Origin: Halorubrum salsamenti
GTDB lineage: Archaea; Halobacteriota; Halobacteria; Halobacteriales; Haloferacaceae
NCBI RefSeq assembly: GCF_007671685.1
Contig: NZ_VCNL01000003.1
Span: forward strand, 1 to 64,000
Direction of reading: 5' to 3'
Length of the DNA stretch: 64,000 nt
Positions 47,168 to 55,458 of this stretch are shown here, one piece after another. A model generated the notes under the pieces. It searched no databases, was not told where the DNA came from, and saw nothing but the letters and a program-made list of their open reading frames with translations. Every line of letters starts with the position of its first letter. Position 1 is the first letter of the stretch. The translations under genes and the position numbers were made by a program.

Positions 47168-48081
47168 GTACAGAAACACAGACCGAAACCGTCGAACGAG
47201 GCATCGTCGAGCGCCTGCGAGCGAGCCCGTTCCTCTCGCAGCTCGTCTCGAACCGACTCGCGGTCACCGGGATCGTCATCATCGTGGGCGTCGTCCTGCT
47301 CGCCATCTACGCGCGGCTCACCTACAACATCAGCGACCTCATGGCGACCCAGTTCGGCACGAACCCCTCCGAGGCCTCGCCCAGCCTGGAGTACCTGTTC
47401 GGCACCGACGGGCAGGCGCGCGACATCTTCCCGCGGGTGCTGTACGGGGCCTGGTACGCCGTCCTCTACGGGACCGTCACCGTCGCGGCGTCGACGTTCC
47501 TCGGGGTCGGCCTCGGGATCGTCGCGGCGTACTACGGTGACCTCACGGACAACCTCATCATGCGGACGATGGACGTCCTGCTGTCGTTCCCGTCGCTCCT
47601 CCTAGCGCTCGCGCTCGTCACGATCTTCCCGGAGGAGCTGGGGCTGTGGCGTGCCGTCGGCGCGCTGACGCTCGTGTACACGCCGCGGTTCGCTCGCGTG
47701 GTCCGGGGAGCGGCGCTGAAGGTGCTCGAAGACGAGTACACCGACGCCACGAAGGCGCTCGGCGCGACCGACCCGCGGCTGCTCGTCCGCCACATCCTCC
47801 CGAACTGCCTCGCGCCGATCACCGTCCAGTCGACGCTCAACTACGGGCTCGCGATCATCGACATCGCGGCGCTGTCGTTCCTCGGCTTCGGCGCCAGTCC
47901 GGGGGAACCGACGTGGGGGATGATGCTCTCGAACGGCGTCGAGTTCGGGCTGTTCTCCGGGGCGTGGTGGTGGTCCTTCTTCCCCGGGCTGCTGCTCGCG
48001 CTGACGGTGCTCGGGTTCAACCTCCTCGGCGACGGGATGCGCGACGCGCTCGACCCCCGGATGCGAGAGACCGTTGACTGA
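47164..48081 (+). CDS. ABC transporter permease (DppC type)
   Basis: The 305-residue membrane protein has an N-terminal helix, the LFGTDGQARDIFPRVLYGAW motif of DppC/OppC, and the coupling loop YTDATKALGATDPRLLVRHILPN. It completes the peptide transporter. The order fused ATPase, binding protein, permease, permease differs from the usual dppABCDF order. Confidence 0.95.
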   Translation: MSTETQTETVERGIVERLRASPFLSQLVSNRLAVTGIVIIVGVVLLAIYARLTYNISDLMATQFGTNPSEASPSLEYLFGTDGQARDIFPRVLYGAWYAVLYGTVTVAASTFLGVGLGIVAAYYGDLTDNLIMRTMDVLLSFPSLLLALALVTIFPEELGLWRAVGALTLVYTPRFARVVRGAALKVLEDEYTDATKALGATDPRLLVRHILPNCLAPITVQSTLNYGLAIIDIAALSFLGFGASPGEPTWGMMLSNGVEFGLFSGAWWWSFFPGLLLALTVLGFNLLGDGMRDALDPRMRETVD

Positions 48082-48421
48082 ACGCGACCTCCGCCCGTTC
48101 GGTCGAGCGGTCGCGCGGTGGGTCGGCGTCGGCGGTCTCGTCGGCGTCGCCGTCGCGGCCGTGCTGTTCCCGGTCGTCGGGTCGCGAGCCGCAACCGATA
48201 CCTCCTTCGCGCTCGGCGCGCTGGTGTTCGGATTCGGCGTTGCGACGTGGGGCGGGACCGTCGGCTTCGGCGAGTCGATGGTCGCCGTACAGGACCACCT
48301 CGAGGGCGAGTCGTCGTGGACCCGGTCAGGGGCCCGACAGGCGTTCGCCGTGCTGACCTGGATCGGCGTCGGCTGGTCGGCCGCGGCGGTCGCGATGTCG
48401 ATCGCGCTCGTCGGGCTGTGA
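48074..48421 (+). CDS. Small four-helix membrane protein
   Basis: This 115-residue hydrophobic protein (segments about 15-35, 43-62, 88-112) starts at TTG and overlaps the permease stop by eight bases. It has no recognised family. Its position suggests cotranscription with the ABC operon, but it may be an unrelated neighbour. Confidence 0.65.
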   Translation: MTERDLRPFGRAVARWVGVGGLVGVAVAAVLFPVVGSRAATDTSFALGALVFGFGVATWGGTVGFGESMVAVQDHLEGESSWTRSGARQAFAVLTWIGVGWSAAAVAMSIALVGL

Positions 48422-48604
48422 AGTCGACAGTCGCGTCCGTTCAACGCGTTTCCACCCCCGAGTGTCGTCGTTACCGTGCCCGCCCGCGGGTCGGGCCGAC
48501 GGAAGTCCGTAGGCATCGCGAACGCGTCGCTATCTCGCGCGGAACAGAATCGAAAAGGGTGCCGCGACGGTGTCGACCGTGCGGCGCCGCCGGCGACCGC
48601 CGTG

Positions 48605-48880
48605 CTACTCCGCGAACAGCTCGTCGACCGCCTCGCCGGCGGTCTCGGCCGCTTCGCGGGCGACGGCGTCCGGGTCGGGGTCGTCGGGGGCGTTCAGGTA
48701 GACGTCGACGTCGAGCACGCCCTCCTCGAACGTGACCGTCACGTCCAGGTCGGTCACCGCCGACTGGTCGTAGTGGGCGAACACGACGCCCTCGGCCGCC
48801 TCCGCGGCGGTGCGGACGACTTCCTCGTCCGTGGGCCCGTCGTCTCCGTCAACCGATTCGTCGCTCGATTCGCTCGACAT
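48605..48880 (-). CDS. DUF3194 family protein
   Basis: This is a 91-residue acidic archaeal protein (EGVVFAHYDQSAVTDLDVTVTFEEGVLDVDVYL). DUF3194 genes lie next to prefoldin beta in many archaea, as here (six bases apart). Function is unknown. Confidence 0.85.
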   Translation of the reverse strand: MSSESSDESVDGDDGPTDEEVVRTAAEAAEGVVFAHYDQSAVTDLDVTVTFEEGVLDVDVYLNAPDDPDPDAVAREAAETAGEAVDELFAE

Positions 48881-48886
48881 CGACGC

Positions 48887-49285
48887 TTACGCGCCGCCCG
48901 CGCCCGGACCGCCCGGACCCATCGGGCCGCCGCCGCCGGCGCCGCCCTGGAGCATCTGCTGGAGCTCGCCCTGCAGGTCGTCGAACTGCTCTTGAACGCG
49001 CTCCTCCTGCTTTTCGAGCTGCTCGGCGCGCACTTCGAGGGAGTCGACCTTGTTCTCGAGGTCGTCGTAGGCGGACTCGTAGTCCGTCTCGACGAGGACC
49101 TCGCCGATCTCGCGGTACATCCCGGCGTCCTCGTCGACGTCTTCGAGGGCGTCGAGCGCCGTCTTGGACTCGTTGAGCGCGGACTGCGCCTGCTCTTTCT
49201 GCTCGGCGACCTGCTGTGCGGTCTCCTGCAGCTCCTGCAGCTCCTCGATCTTCTCCTGTGCCTCGGGCGGCATGTTCCCTTGCAT
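48887..49285 (-). CDS. pfdB: Prefoldin subunit beta
   Basis: The 132-residue protein is a long coiled coil (about 8-45 and 75-115) around a beta hairpin, with the archaeal prefoldin beta pattern [22 protein letters not shown]. It holds unfolded proteins for the thermosome together with the alpha subunit. The C-terminal Gly-Pro-rich tail (about 116-132) is a haloarchaeal extension. Confidence 0.95.
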   Translation of the reverse strand: MQGNMPPEAQEKIEELQELQETAQQVAEQKEQAQSALNESKTALDALEDVDEDAGMYREIGEVLVETDYESAYDDLENKVDSLEVRAEQLEKQEERVQEQFDDLQGELQQMLQGGAGGGGPMGPGGPGAGGA

Positions 49286-49387
49286 GGGCGAGATGAGGCG
49301 TCCCGGACGGAAAAACCCCCGACTTCTCCATCAGCGATCGGTTCGGTGGGTACAGCCCCGTAGCGTCGGGGTATCGGCGGGTCGTCG

Positions 49388-49672
49388 CTATCCTCGACCG
49401 CGCCCAGTCCCGACGCGCTCGGCGACCTCGACGAGCCGCGACCAGCTGTTGATCCCGGCGCGGAGGGCGACGAGGTCGTCGGCGACGACGCGGACGCGGA
49501 CCGCGTCGCCGTCGCGGGAGACGGTCGCGGCGGAGCGGGCGTCGTCTATCTCGCCGACTTCGGGTTCGAGTGCGGCGCCGACGAGACGCGCGCGCCGCTG
49601 GGAGGGGTAGCGAAACGAGAGAACCGTCTCGTGCGCGCGGTCGGCGGTCGCGGTGACGGGATCGGCAGTCAC
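49388..49672 (-). CDS. pcc1: KEOPS complex subunit Pcc1
   Basis: The 94-residue protein has the Pcc1 fold and the end motif VVADDLVALRAGINSWSRLV. It dimerises in the KEOPS complex, which makes t6A at position 37 of ANN-decoding tRNAs. It lies between rpoP and prefoldin beta, the normal archaeal order. Confidence 0.9.
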   Translation of the reverse strand: MTADPVTATADRAHETVLSFRYPSQRRARLVGAALEPEVGEIDDARSAATVSRDGDAVRVRVVADDLVALRAGINSWSRLVEVAERVGTGRGRG

Positions 49673-49699
49673 GATGACGGGTCGGGGTCGAAACGGGGA

Positions 49700-49834
49700 T
49701 TACTCGACGTTGACTTCCTTCACGTCGCCGCCGCGCTCCTTCAGGAGGACGCGGTGGCCGCAGTACGGGCAGCGCACGCCGCCGTACTCGTCGAGGGTGA
49801 CGTCGCGCTTACAGCGAGAGCACTTGTAGCTCAT
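49700..49834 (-). CDS. rpoP: DNA-directed RNA polymerase subunit P
   Basis: Reading the minus strand from ATG 49834 gives a 44-residue protein starting [19 protein letters not shown], with [14 protein letters not shown] after it and ending EVNVE. The four cysteines (CxxC and CxxC) form the RpoP/Rpb12 zinc ribbon. It is a small core subunit of archaeal RNA polymerase. It follows the eL43 gene by four bases. Confidence 0.97.
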
Positions 49835-49838
49835 CGCC

Positions 49839-50105
49839 TTACTCCTCGTCGGCGAGCGCGGCGCGGATGGAGCGGCGAACGGTGCGACCGCCGGGCGTCT
49901 CGGGGCGGTACGCGCCGCCGGTGAACGTCTCGCCGGTCTCCTCGTTGACCCAGATGCCGGTACCCTTACGCGTGACGTCGTCGCCGTCGACGGTGGCGTT
50001 CTGCATCTCCTCTTCGATGTCCTGGACCCGCTTGCGGGAGACCCGGCCGTAGCGGGCGCCGAATCGGCCCGCGCTGCCGGTGCTTCGTGCCTTGTCCTCA
50101 GCCAT
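49839..50105 (-). CDS. rpl37ae: 50S ribosomal protein eL43 (L37Ae), zinc cysteines absent
   Basis: The 88-residue protein matches eL43: [19 protein letters not shown] at the start, KGTGIW in the centre, and [19 protein letters not shown] at the end. The central zinc ribbon of the family normally has four cysteines. Here there is no cysteine at all (NATVDGDDV and VNEETGETF replace the knuckles). It heads the rpoP-pcc1-pfdB operon. Confidence 0.93.
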
Positions 50106-50218
50106 AGTGACTGCGTCTACCGCCAGCGAGCGTAAAAAGGCTACGAGTCGGGGGCGTCAGGAAGGGGGACGACGAGCCGACCGAACCCGAGGTGCGGGAA
50201 TCGCCGCGTATCGACGGC

Positions 50219-50664
50219 GATACGGTGTTTAAACGGCTGAGCGATGCGACGGTCACTTATAAACGAACGAGGCGGTGGCGCGCCTCCGACCGGCCGCCAC
50301 CGGCGACCGCGAGGAGTCCGCGAGGGACGCTGAGAGCGCTCGGAGAGCGCGAACCGCGAGGCTGGGGAGGCGTGAGGTGCGGGGCGGTGCTGTGTGGGGT
50401 GGGACTCAAAGGGGCAGTCGCGATTTCCGCGAGCGAAGCGAGCGGCAAGACGGGAGACGGAGTCTCCCGGAAGGACGAAGACGCGCGACGCAAGTAGCGA
50501 GGGACCGAAGGTCCCTCGGACAGCCGGCGGCGAAGCCGCCGGCGAGACCGCAGGAGCGAGCGCATCGAGCGACGAGGACCACAGCGAGCGCATCGAGCCG
50601 TCGCGACTGGGGCTTTGGCGGCGTTGAAGATGTTTGCAGTCGATCCACCGTCATGTCTTATAAG
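50219..50664 (+). repeat. Dispersed non-coding repeat, copy B
   Basis: Blocks are: TTTAAACGGCTG (50228-50239), TTATAAA (50257-50263), GAGGCTGGGGAGG (50358-50370), GTGGGACTCAAAGGGGC (50399-50415), GGGGCTTTGG (50609-50618) and CTTATAAG (50657-50664). Between the fourth and fifth blocks are perfect hairpins GGGAGAC-GGA-GTCTCCC, GGGACC-GAA-GGTCCC and GCCGGCGGC-GAA-GCCGCCGGC. This is the longest copy, in the divergent gap between eL43 and thi4; no gene is supported. Confidence 0.85.
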
Positions 50665-50694
50665 CACAGCCGCGTATCGACCGCAACGTCTTTT

Positions 50695-50720
50695 ACTACC
50701 TAGTAATATTACTTGGTTGT
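50695..50720. promoter_or_regulatory. Near-perfect 26-base palindrome at the thi4 start, candidate operator
   Basis: The core AGTAATATTACT (50702-50713) is a perfect 12-base palindrome. It extends to 26 bases with only two mismatched pairs and ends directly before the thi4 ATG. A TATA-like CTTTTACT (about 50690-50697) overlaps its left edge. Archaeal thiamine genes are controlled by the ThiR repressor, so a ThiR site is the leading idea. Confidence 0.6.
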
Positions 50721-51656
50721 ATGCACGGATTCGACGGCTTCAGCGACGTGAGCGAGACCGACGTGACGAAGGCCATCGGCAACGAGTGGACCGACGGGTT
50801 CCTCGATTTCACCGACTCCGAGGTGATTATCCTCGGCGGCGGCCCGTCGGGGCTGATGGCGGCCAAGGAGCTGGCCGAGCGCGGCGTGAAGGTGATGATC
50901 GTCGAGAAGAACAACTACCTCGGCGGCGGGTTCTGGCTCGGCGGGTTCCTGATGAACACGGTGACGGTGCGAGACCCCGCACAGGAGATCCTCGGCGACC
51001 TCGACGTGGACTACGAGCCGGTCGACGACGTGGACGGCCTCTACACCGCCGCCGGCCCCGAGGCCTGCTCAGGGCTGATCAAGGCGGCCTGCGACGCCGG
51101 CGCGCGCGTCCAGAACATGACGGAGTTCACCGACCTGGTCGTCCGCGAGGACCACCGCGTCGGCGGGATCGTGATGAACTGGACGCCGGTCCACGCGCTT
51201 CCCCGCGAGATCACCTGCGTCGATCCCATCGCGGTCGAGTCCGACCTCGTGATCGACGCGACCGGCCACGACGCGGTCGCGATCAGTAAGCTCGACGAGC
51301 GCGGCGTCCTCTCGGCGCCCGGCATCGAGCACGCGAAGGAGCACAACACCGGGATGGACCAGACGGGGGACGGCGAGTACGGCGCCCCGGGACACGACTC
51401 CCCGGGCCACGATTCGATGTGGGTCGGCGAGAGCGAGGACGCGGTCGTCGAGCACACCGGCGTCGTCCACGACGGCCTGATCGCGTCCGGCATGGCGGTC
51501 GCGACGGCTCACGGGCTCCCGCGGATGGGTCCGACGTTCGGCGCGATGCTGGTCTCCGGAAAGCGCGCCGCGCAGGCCGCCCTCGACGAACTCGGCGTCG
51601 ACGAGCCCGAAGTCCGGCTCTCCGCGAGCGACGCGCCGGCGCCGGCGGACGACTGA
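50721..51656 (+). CDS. thi4: Thiamine thiazole synthase (Thi4 family)
   Basis: The 311-residue FAD/NAD-binding-fold enzyme makes the adenylated thiazole of thiamine from NAD. It has the glycine-rich loop [20 protein letters not shown] (36-55), [15 protein letters not shown] and LVIDATGHD. The active-site position is Cys166 in EITCVDP, as in yeast and Haloferax volcanii Thi4, where the cysteine sulfur is donated. Methanogen enzymes have His and use free sulfide. A strong palindrome abuts its start. Confidence 0.95.
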   Translation: MHGFDGFSDVSETDVTKAIGNEWTDGFLDFTDSEVIILGGGPSGLMAAKELAERGVKVMIVEKNNYLGGGFWLGGFLMNTVTVRDPAQEILGDLDVDYEPVDDVDGLYTAAGPEACSGLIKAACDAGARVQNMTEFTDLVVREDHRVGGIVMNWTPVHALPREITCVDPIAVESDLVIDATGHDAVAISKLDERGVLSAPGIEHAKEHNTGMDQTGDGEYGAPGHDSPGHDSMWVGESEDAVVEHTGVVHDGLIASGMAVATAHGLPRMGPTFGAMLVSGKRAAQAALDELGVDEPEVRLSASDAPAPADD

Positions 51657-51751
51657 GACGACGCCCGTGCGATCGATGGCTGAGACGGATCTCCGCTGAC
51701 GACATCCCCCTCCCCAACGGGTTTTTTATCGGCTACCCCCGAGCGTCACCT

Positions 51752-52261
51752 ATGTACTGGCGAGGTCACGTCGGGATCGCGCTGCTCGCGTACGCGCCGG
51801 TCGCGGGGGCGATCCGGGCCGCCGGCGAGCCCGGACTGGCGGTCCTCGGCGCGGCGGTCGCCGTCGCGTTCGCGACGGTCCCCGACCTCGATCACCGGCT
51901 TCCGGTCGCGCACCGGGGCCCGACACACACGATCGCGTTCGCGGTCGCTGCGGGCGCGTCCGTCGCTTTCGCGGCCGCGATAGCCGTCCCCGCGGGCGAC
52001 GGGGCCGCTCTCTTCCCCCCGAGAGTCGGAACCGGCCTTCCGCCGTGGACCCCGGCGTTCGTCGGGGGCGTCGCGACGCTCTCCCTCGGTTCGCACATCG
52101 CCGGCGACGCGATCACGCCGATGGGGATCTGGCCGCTCCGCCCGTTTCGGGAGCGGCACGTCACGTTCGATCTGACGCCGGCCGCGAACTCCCGCGCGAA
52201 CCGGCTATTCCTCGGTGCCGGCGTCGCCGCCCTCGCGCTATCGATCGCGCTCACGCTCTGA
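51752..52261 (+). CDS. YdjM-like membrane-bound metal-dependent hydrolase family protein
   Basis: The 169-residue protein has about four membrane segments and conserved histidines: HVGIALLAYAP at the start, VPDLDHRLP, HRGPTHTIAFA and LGSHIAGDAITPMGIWPLRP. These are the marks of the DUF457/YdjM family. Its catalytic role is unproven. A TATA-like TTTTTTAT about 25-30 bases upstream supports ATG 51752. Confidence 0.85.
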   Translation: MYWRGHVGIALLAYAPVAGAIRAAGEPGLAVLGAAVAVAFATVPDLDHRLPVAHRGPTHTIAFAVAAGASVAFAAAIAVPAGDGAALFPPRVGTGLPPWTPAFVGGVATLSLGSHIAGDAITPMGIWPLRPFRERHVTFDLTPAANSRANRLFLGAGVAALALSIALTL

Positions 52262-52368
52262 GGGGTCTGCCTCGGGACCGCGACCGCCGGCCAGCAACCG
52301 TCACGAACGTTCACTCGGTGACGACTCAACCGTGTGGCTTTTTCCGCCCCTGCGCCGAATCCGGCGAC

Positions 52369-54126
52369 ATGCGAAACGCCAAAATCGTCTGTACGATCGG
52401 TCCCGCGTCGGACGACCGGGATACGATCCGCGACCTCGCCGACGCGGGGATGTCCGTCGTCCGGCTGAACGCCAGCCACGGGACGACGGACCACCGCGAG
52501 GAAGTCATCGAACGCGCCCGCGCCGTCGACGCCGAGATCGACGATCCCCTCGCGGTGATGGTCGACCTGAAGGGGCCGGAAGTCCGGACCGCCGAGCTCG
52601 ACGAGCCGATCCAGCTCGCGACCGGGTCCGAGGTGACGTTCGCGGAGGGCGACGACGCCACGCCCGAACGCGTGGGTCTCACACACTCCATCGCGGCCGC
52701 GGGGCCGGGCGACACGATCCTCCTCGACGACGGTCGGATCGAGTGCCGAGTCGAGCGCGTCGACGGCGAGTCGGTCGTCGCCACCGTCGTCTCGGGCGGA
52801 GAGCTCAGCTCCCGGAAGGGCGTCAACCTCCCGGGCGTCGCCATCGACGTGGACCTGATCACGCCGGCGGACGAGGCCGAACTCGACCTGGCCGTCCGAG
52901 CGAACGCCGACTTCGTCGCCGCCTCCTTCGTGCGCGACGCCGAGGACGTCTACCGGATCGCGGACGCGCTGGAGGAGCGCGGCGACGGGGATATCCCCGT
53001 CGTCGCGAAGATCGAGCGAGCGGGCGCGGTCGAGAACCTCGACGGGATCGTCGACGCCGCCGACGGCGTGATGGTCGCCCGCGGCGACCTCGGCGTGGAG
53101 TGCCCGCTGGAGGACGTGCCCGTCATTCAAAAGCGGATCATCCGCAAGTGCGTCAACGCGGGCGTCCCAGTCATCACGGCGACGGAGATGCTCGACTCGA
53201 TGGTCTCCTCTCGCCGCCCCACCCGAGCCGAGGCCTCGGACGTCGCCAACGCCGTCCTCGACGGCACCGACGCCGTGATGCTCTCCGGAGAGACCGCCAT
53301 CGGAGACGACCCCGTCAACGTCGTCGAGACGATGGACCGGATCGTCCGGCAGGTCGAGTCCAGCGACGAGTACGCGGAGACGCGCGAACAGCGCGTCCCG
53401 GCCGCCGCGGAGGGCTCGCGGACCGAGGCGCTGGCCAGGTCCGCGCGCTACCTCGCGCGCGACATCGGCGCCTCCACGGTCGTCGCCGTCTCGGAGTCCG
53501 GGTTCACGGCCCGCAAGACGGCGATGTTCCGACCGGGCGTCCCCGTGGTCGCGACGACGCCGAACGACCGCGTCCGGCGCCAGCTCGCGCTCTCGTGGGG
53601 GGTTCGCCCCGTCCTGACCGAGTACGCCCACGACATGGAGACGATCCTCGACAACGCGGTCGACGCCGCGCTCGACCGCGGCGGGGCCGCCTCCGGTGAC
53701 ACCCTCGTCGTGCTCTCGGGCATGCTGACCGAGTTCGAGGGGACGAACACGACGAACACGCTCAAGGTCCATGTCGCCGCCGAGACGCTGGTGACCGGCA
53801 AGGCGGTCGTCGCCGGCAGCGTCGCAGCCCCCGTGTACCGCACCGCCGACGGCGACCTGAGCGAGGTCCCCAACGGGTCGATCGTCGCTCTCGGCCCGAG
53901 TTTCGAGGGGGAGTTCACGGGCGACCTCGACGCGCTCGCCGGGATCGTCGACGCCCGCGAGGGGATGACGGGGTACCCGGCCGTGGTCGCTCGCGAACTC
54001 GGCGTCCCGATGGTCTCGGGCGCGGGCCTCCCCGAGAGCGTGACCGACGGAACCGTGGTGACGGTCGACGGCGAGCGCGGCGTCGTCTACGACGGCGACG
54101 TGATCGCGGCGGCGCGGAAGCGGTAG
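52369..54126 (+). CDS. pyk: Pyruvate kinase with C-terminal PEP-utilising-type domain
   Basis: The 585-residue enzyme has the standard domains: RNAKIVCTIGPAS, VDLKGPEVRT, the catalytic lysine in VVAKIERAGAVENLD, MVARGDLGVE and ITATEMLDSM. An extra C-terminal domain (about 480-585) resembles the phosphohistidine domain of PEP-utilising enzymes, but the TSHAA-like site reads TGYPA, with Tyr536 in place of the catalytic His. It is therefore structural or regulatory. It makes ATP and pyruvate from PEP, opposite to ppsA. Confidence 0.95.
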   Translation: MRNAKIVCTIGPASDDRDTIRDLADAGMSVVRLNASHGTTDHREEVIERARAVDAEIDDPLAVMVDLKGPEVRTAELDEPIQLATGSEVTFAEGDDATPERVGLTHSIAAAGPGDTILLDDGRIECRVERVDGESVVATVVSGGELSSRKGVNLPGVAIDVDLITPADEAELDLAVRANADFVAASFVRDAEDVYRIADALEERGDGDIPVVAKIERAGAVENLDGIVDAADGVMVARGDLGVECPLEDVPVIQKRIIRKCVNAGVPVITATEMLDSMVSSRRPTRAEASDVANAVLDGTDAVMLSGETAIGDDPVNVVETMDRIVRQVESSDEYAETREQRVPAAAEGSRTEALARSARYLARDIGASTVVAVSESGFTARKTAMFRPGVPVVATTPNDRVRRQLALSWGVRPVLTEYAHDMETILDNAVDAALDRGGAASGDTLVVLSGMLTEFEGTNTTNTLKVHVAAETLVTGKAVVAGSVAAPVYRTADGDLSEVPNGSIVALGPSFEGEFTGDLDALAGIVDAREGMTGYPAVVARELGVPMVSGAGLPESVTDGTVVTVDGERGVVYDGDVIAAARKR

Positions 54127-54212
54127 GGCGCGGACGGCAGCATCCGACACCGCCCCGCCCGACGCGGCCCCCGCCCGCCAGCCATTTACTGGTGAACCGC
54201 CTAGCCGCTGGT

Positions 54213-54470
54213 ATGAGTAGCGACGACGGCCGCGACGAGGGGGACCGCGACGACGTGCGGAGCCGGGCGAACGAGACCCGGACGGACGACGAGGACGACG
54301 AGCGCGAGTGGCGGTTCGCCGTCGACGACGTGGGGCCGGACGGAGTCACCGAGGACACCCACACGCCCGAGACCGAGCCGATCGAACCCGAGTCGATCGA
54401 CACCGAGCACGCCGTCTTCGTCGCGCTGGGGGTCGTGCTTACCGTGGGCGTGCTGCTGTTCGGGTTCTGA
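54213..54470 (+). CDS. Small acidic protein with C-terminal membrane anchor
   Basis: The 85-residue protein consists of a very acidic disordered part (1-60, rich in Asp/Glu/Arg/Thr) and one C-terminal helix (about 64-84, FVALGVVLTVGVLLFGF). TATTT-like AT bases about 25-30 upstream support ATG 54213. It is known only as a conserved haloarchaeal type, function unknown. Confidence 0.7.
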   Translation: MSSDDGRDEGDRDDVRSRANETRTDDEDDEREWRFAVDDVGPDGVTEDTHTPETEPIEPESIDTEHAVFVALGVVLTVGVLLFGF

Positions 54471-54570
54471 CCGGTCGCCGTCGCGTTCCGACCGTTTCGT
54501 TCCGTCGTCGTGCCGTTTCGTTCCGTCGTCTCGTACCACCACTTATACCGTCACAGCCGTACGTCCGGAT

Positions 54571-55197
54571 ATGGACGTGCTCGTGCAGTCCGGACTGCTC
54601 TCCCCGGACACGCTGCCCCTGCTGTTGCTGACGGCCGGGCTATTGCTCTCGATGGCGGAGGCGCTCGCCCCGGGCGCGAACTTCATCGTGGTCGGCATCG
54701 CGCTGATCGGGGCTGGGCTCGGCGGCCTCCTCCTCACGTCGCTCGGGGTCGTCGGCGCGGGCCTGACCCTCGTCATGGCGATGCTGACGCTCGTGTTCGG
54801 CGCGGCGGCCTTCTACGGCTACCACGAGTTCGACCTGTACGGCGGAAAAGGTCAACAGCAGACGAGCGACAGCGCCGCGCTAAAGGGAAAGACCGGCGTC
54901 GTCACCGAGGAGGTGACCACCGCCGGCGGCGAGGTGAAGCTCTCTGGGGGCGGGTTCAACCCCCACTACTCCGCGCGCTCGATCGAGGGGACGATCGAGG
55001 TGGGCGAGGAGGTGATGGTCGTCGACCCCGGCGGCGGCAACGTCGTCACCGTGGAGTCGATGGGGTACGTCGAAGACGACATCGACAAGGAGCTCGCCGC
55101 GGACAGGGCGCGGAAGGAGGCGCGGCGGGAGACCGAAGCGAGCGCAGACGGCGACGAGCGAGAGACCGAGGCCGAAACTGAAACCGAACGCGAGTGA
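54571..55197 (+). CDS. NfeD-like membrane protein
   Basis: The 208-residue protein has an N-terminal membrane part of about three helices (15-80, LLTAGLLLSMAEALAPGANFIVVG) and a C-terminal OB-fold (about 100-165, LKGKTGVVTEEVTTAGGEV...VGEEVMVVDPGGGNVVTVE), the NfeD layout. A charged tail (170-208) follows. NfeD proteins usually act with stomatin/SPFH proteins in membrane quality control; no such partner is next to it here. Confidence 0.88.
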   Translation: MDVLVQSGLLSPDTLPLLLLTAGLLLSMAEALAPGANFIVVGIALIGAGLGGLLLTSLGVVGAGLTLVMAMLTLVFGAAAFYGYHEFDLYGGKGQQQTSDSAALKGKTGVVTEEVTTAGGEVKLSGGGFNPHYSARSIEGTIEVGEEVMVVDPGGGNVVTVESMGYVEDDIDKELAADRARKEARRETEASADGDERETEAETETERE

Positions 55198-55212
55198 TCG
55201 CGACGGGGAATC

Positions 55213-55379
55213 GATCACGTATTTAAACGGCTGAGTGACGACGACGATTATTTATAAACCGACGAGGCTGGGGAGGGGGTGAGGCTGCGGTCGCGGTACG
55301 AGTGGGACGCAAAGGGGCAGCCGGCGAGGCTGGGGCTTTGGCCGTGCTCACCGTCGATCTCCTCTCAATTACTTATAAG
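55213..55379 (+). repeat. Dispersed non-coding repeat, copy C (minimal form)
   Basis: This is the shortest copy. Blocks are: TTTAAACGGCTG (55222-55233), TTATAAA (55252-55258), GAGGCTGGGGAGG (55264-55276), GTGGGACGCAAAGGGGC (55302-55318, one change), GGGGCTTTGG (55332-55341) and CTTATAAG (55372-55379). The variable insertions seen in A and B are absent, so it defines the core of about 160 bases. Confidence 0.85.
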
Positions 55380-55458
55380 CGGCCGACCGGGCGTCGGAAG
55401 TCACCACAGAACTCTGCGCTATCGATCAGTTGAAACGCGACGCCGGCCACGGACGCGT

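Noticed and set aside
51892-54150. A 752-codon minus-strand ORF opposite pyruvate kinase
   Set aside because: It mirrors the pyruvate kinase and YdjM-like genes and has no family motif; pyruvate kinase has full catalytic motifs on the other strand.
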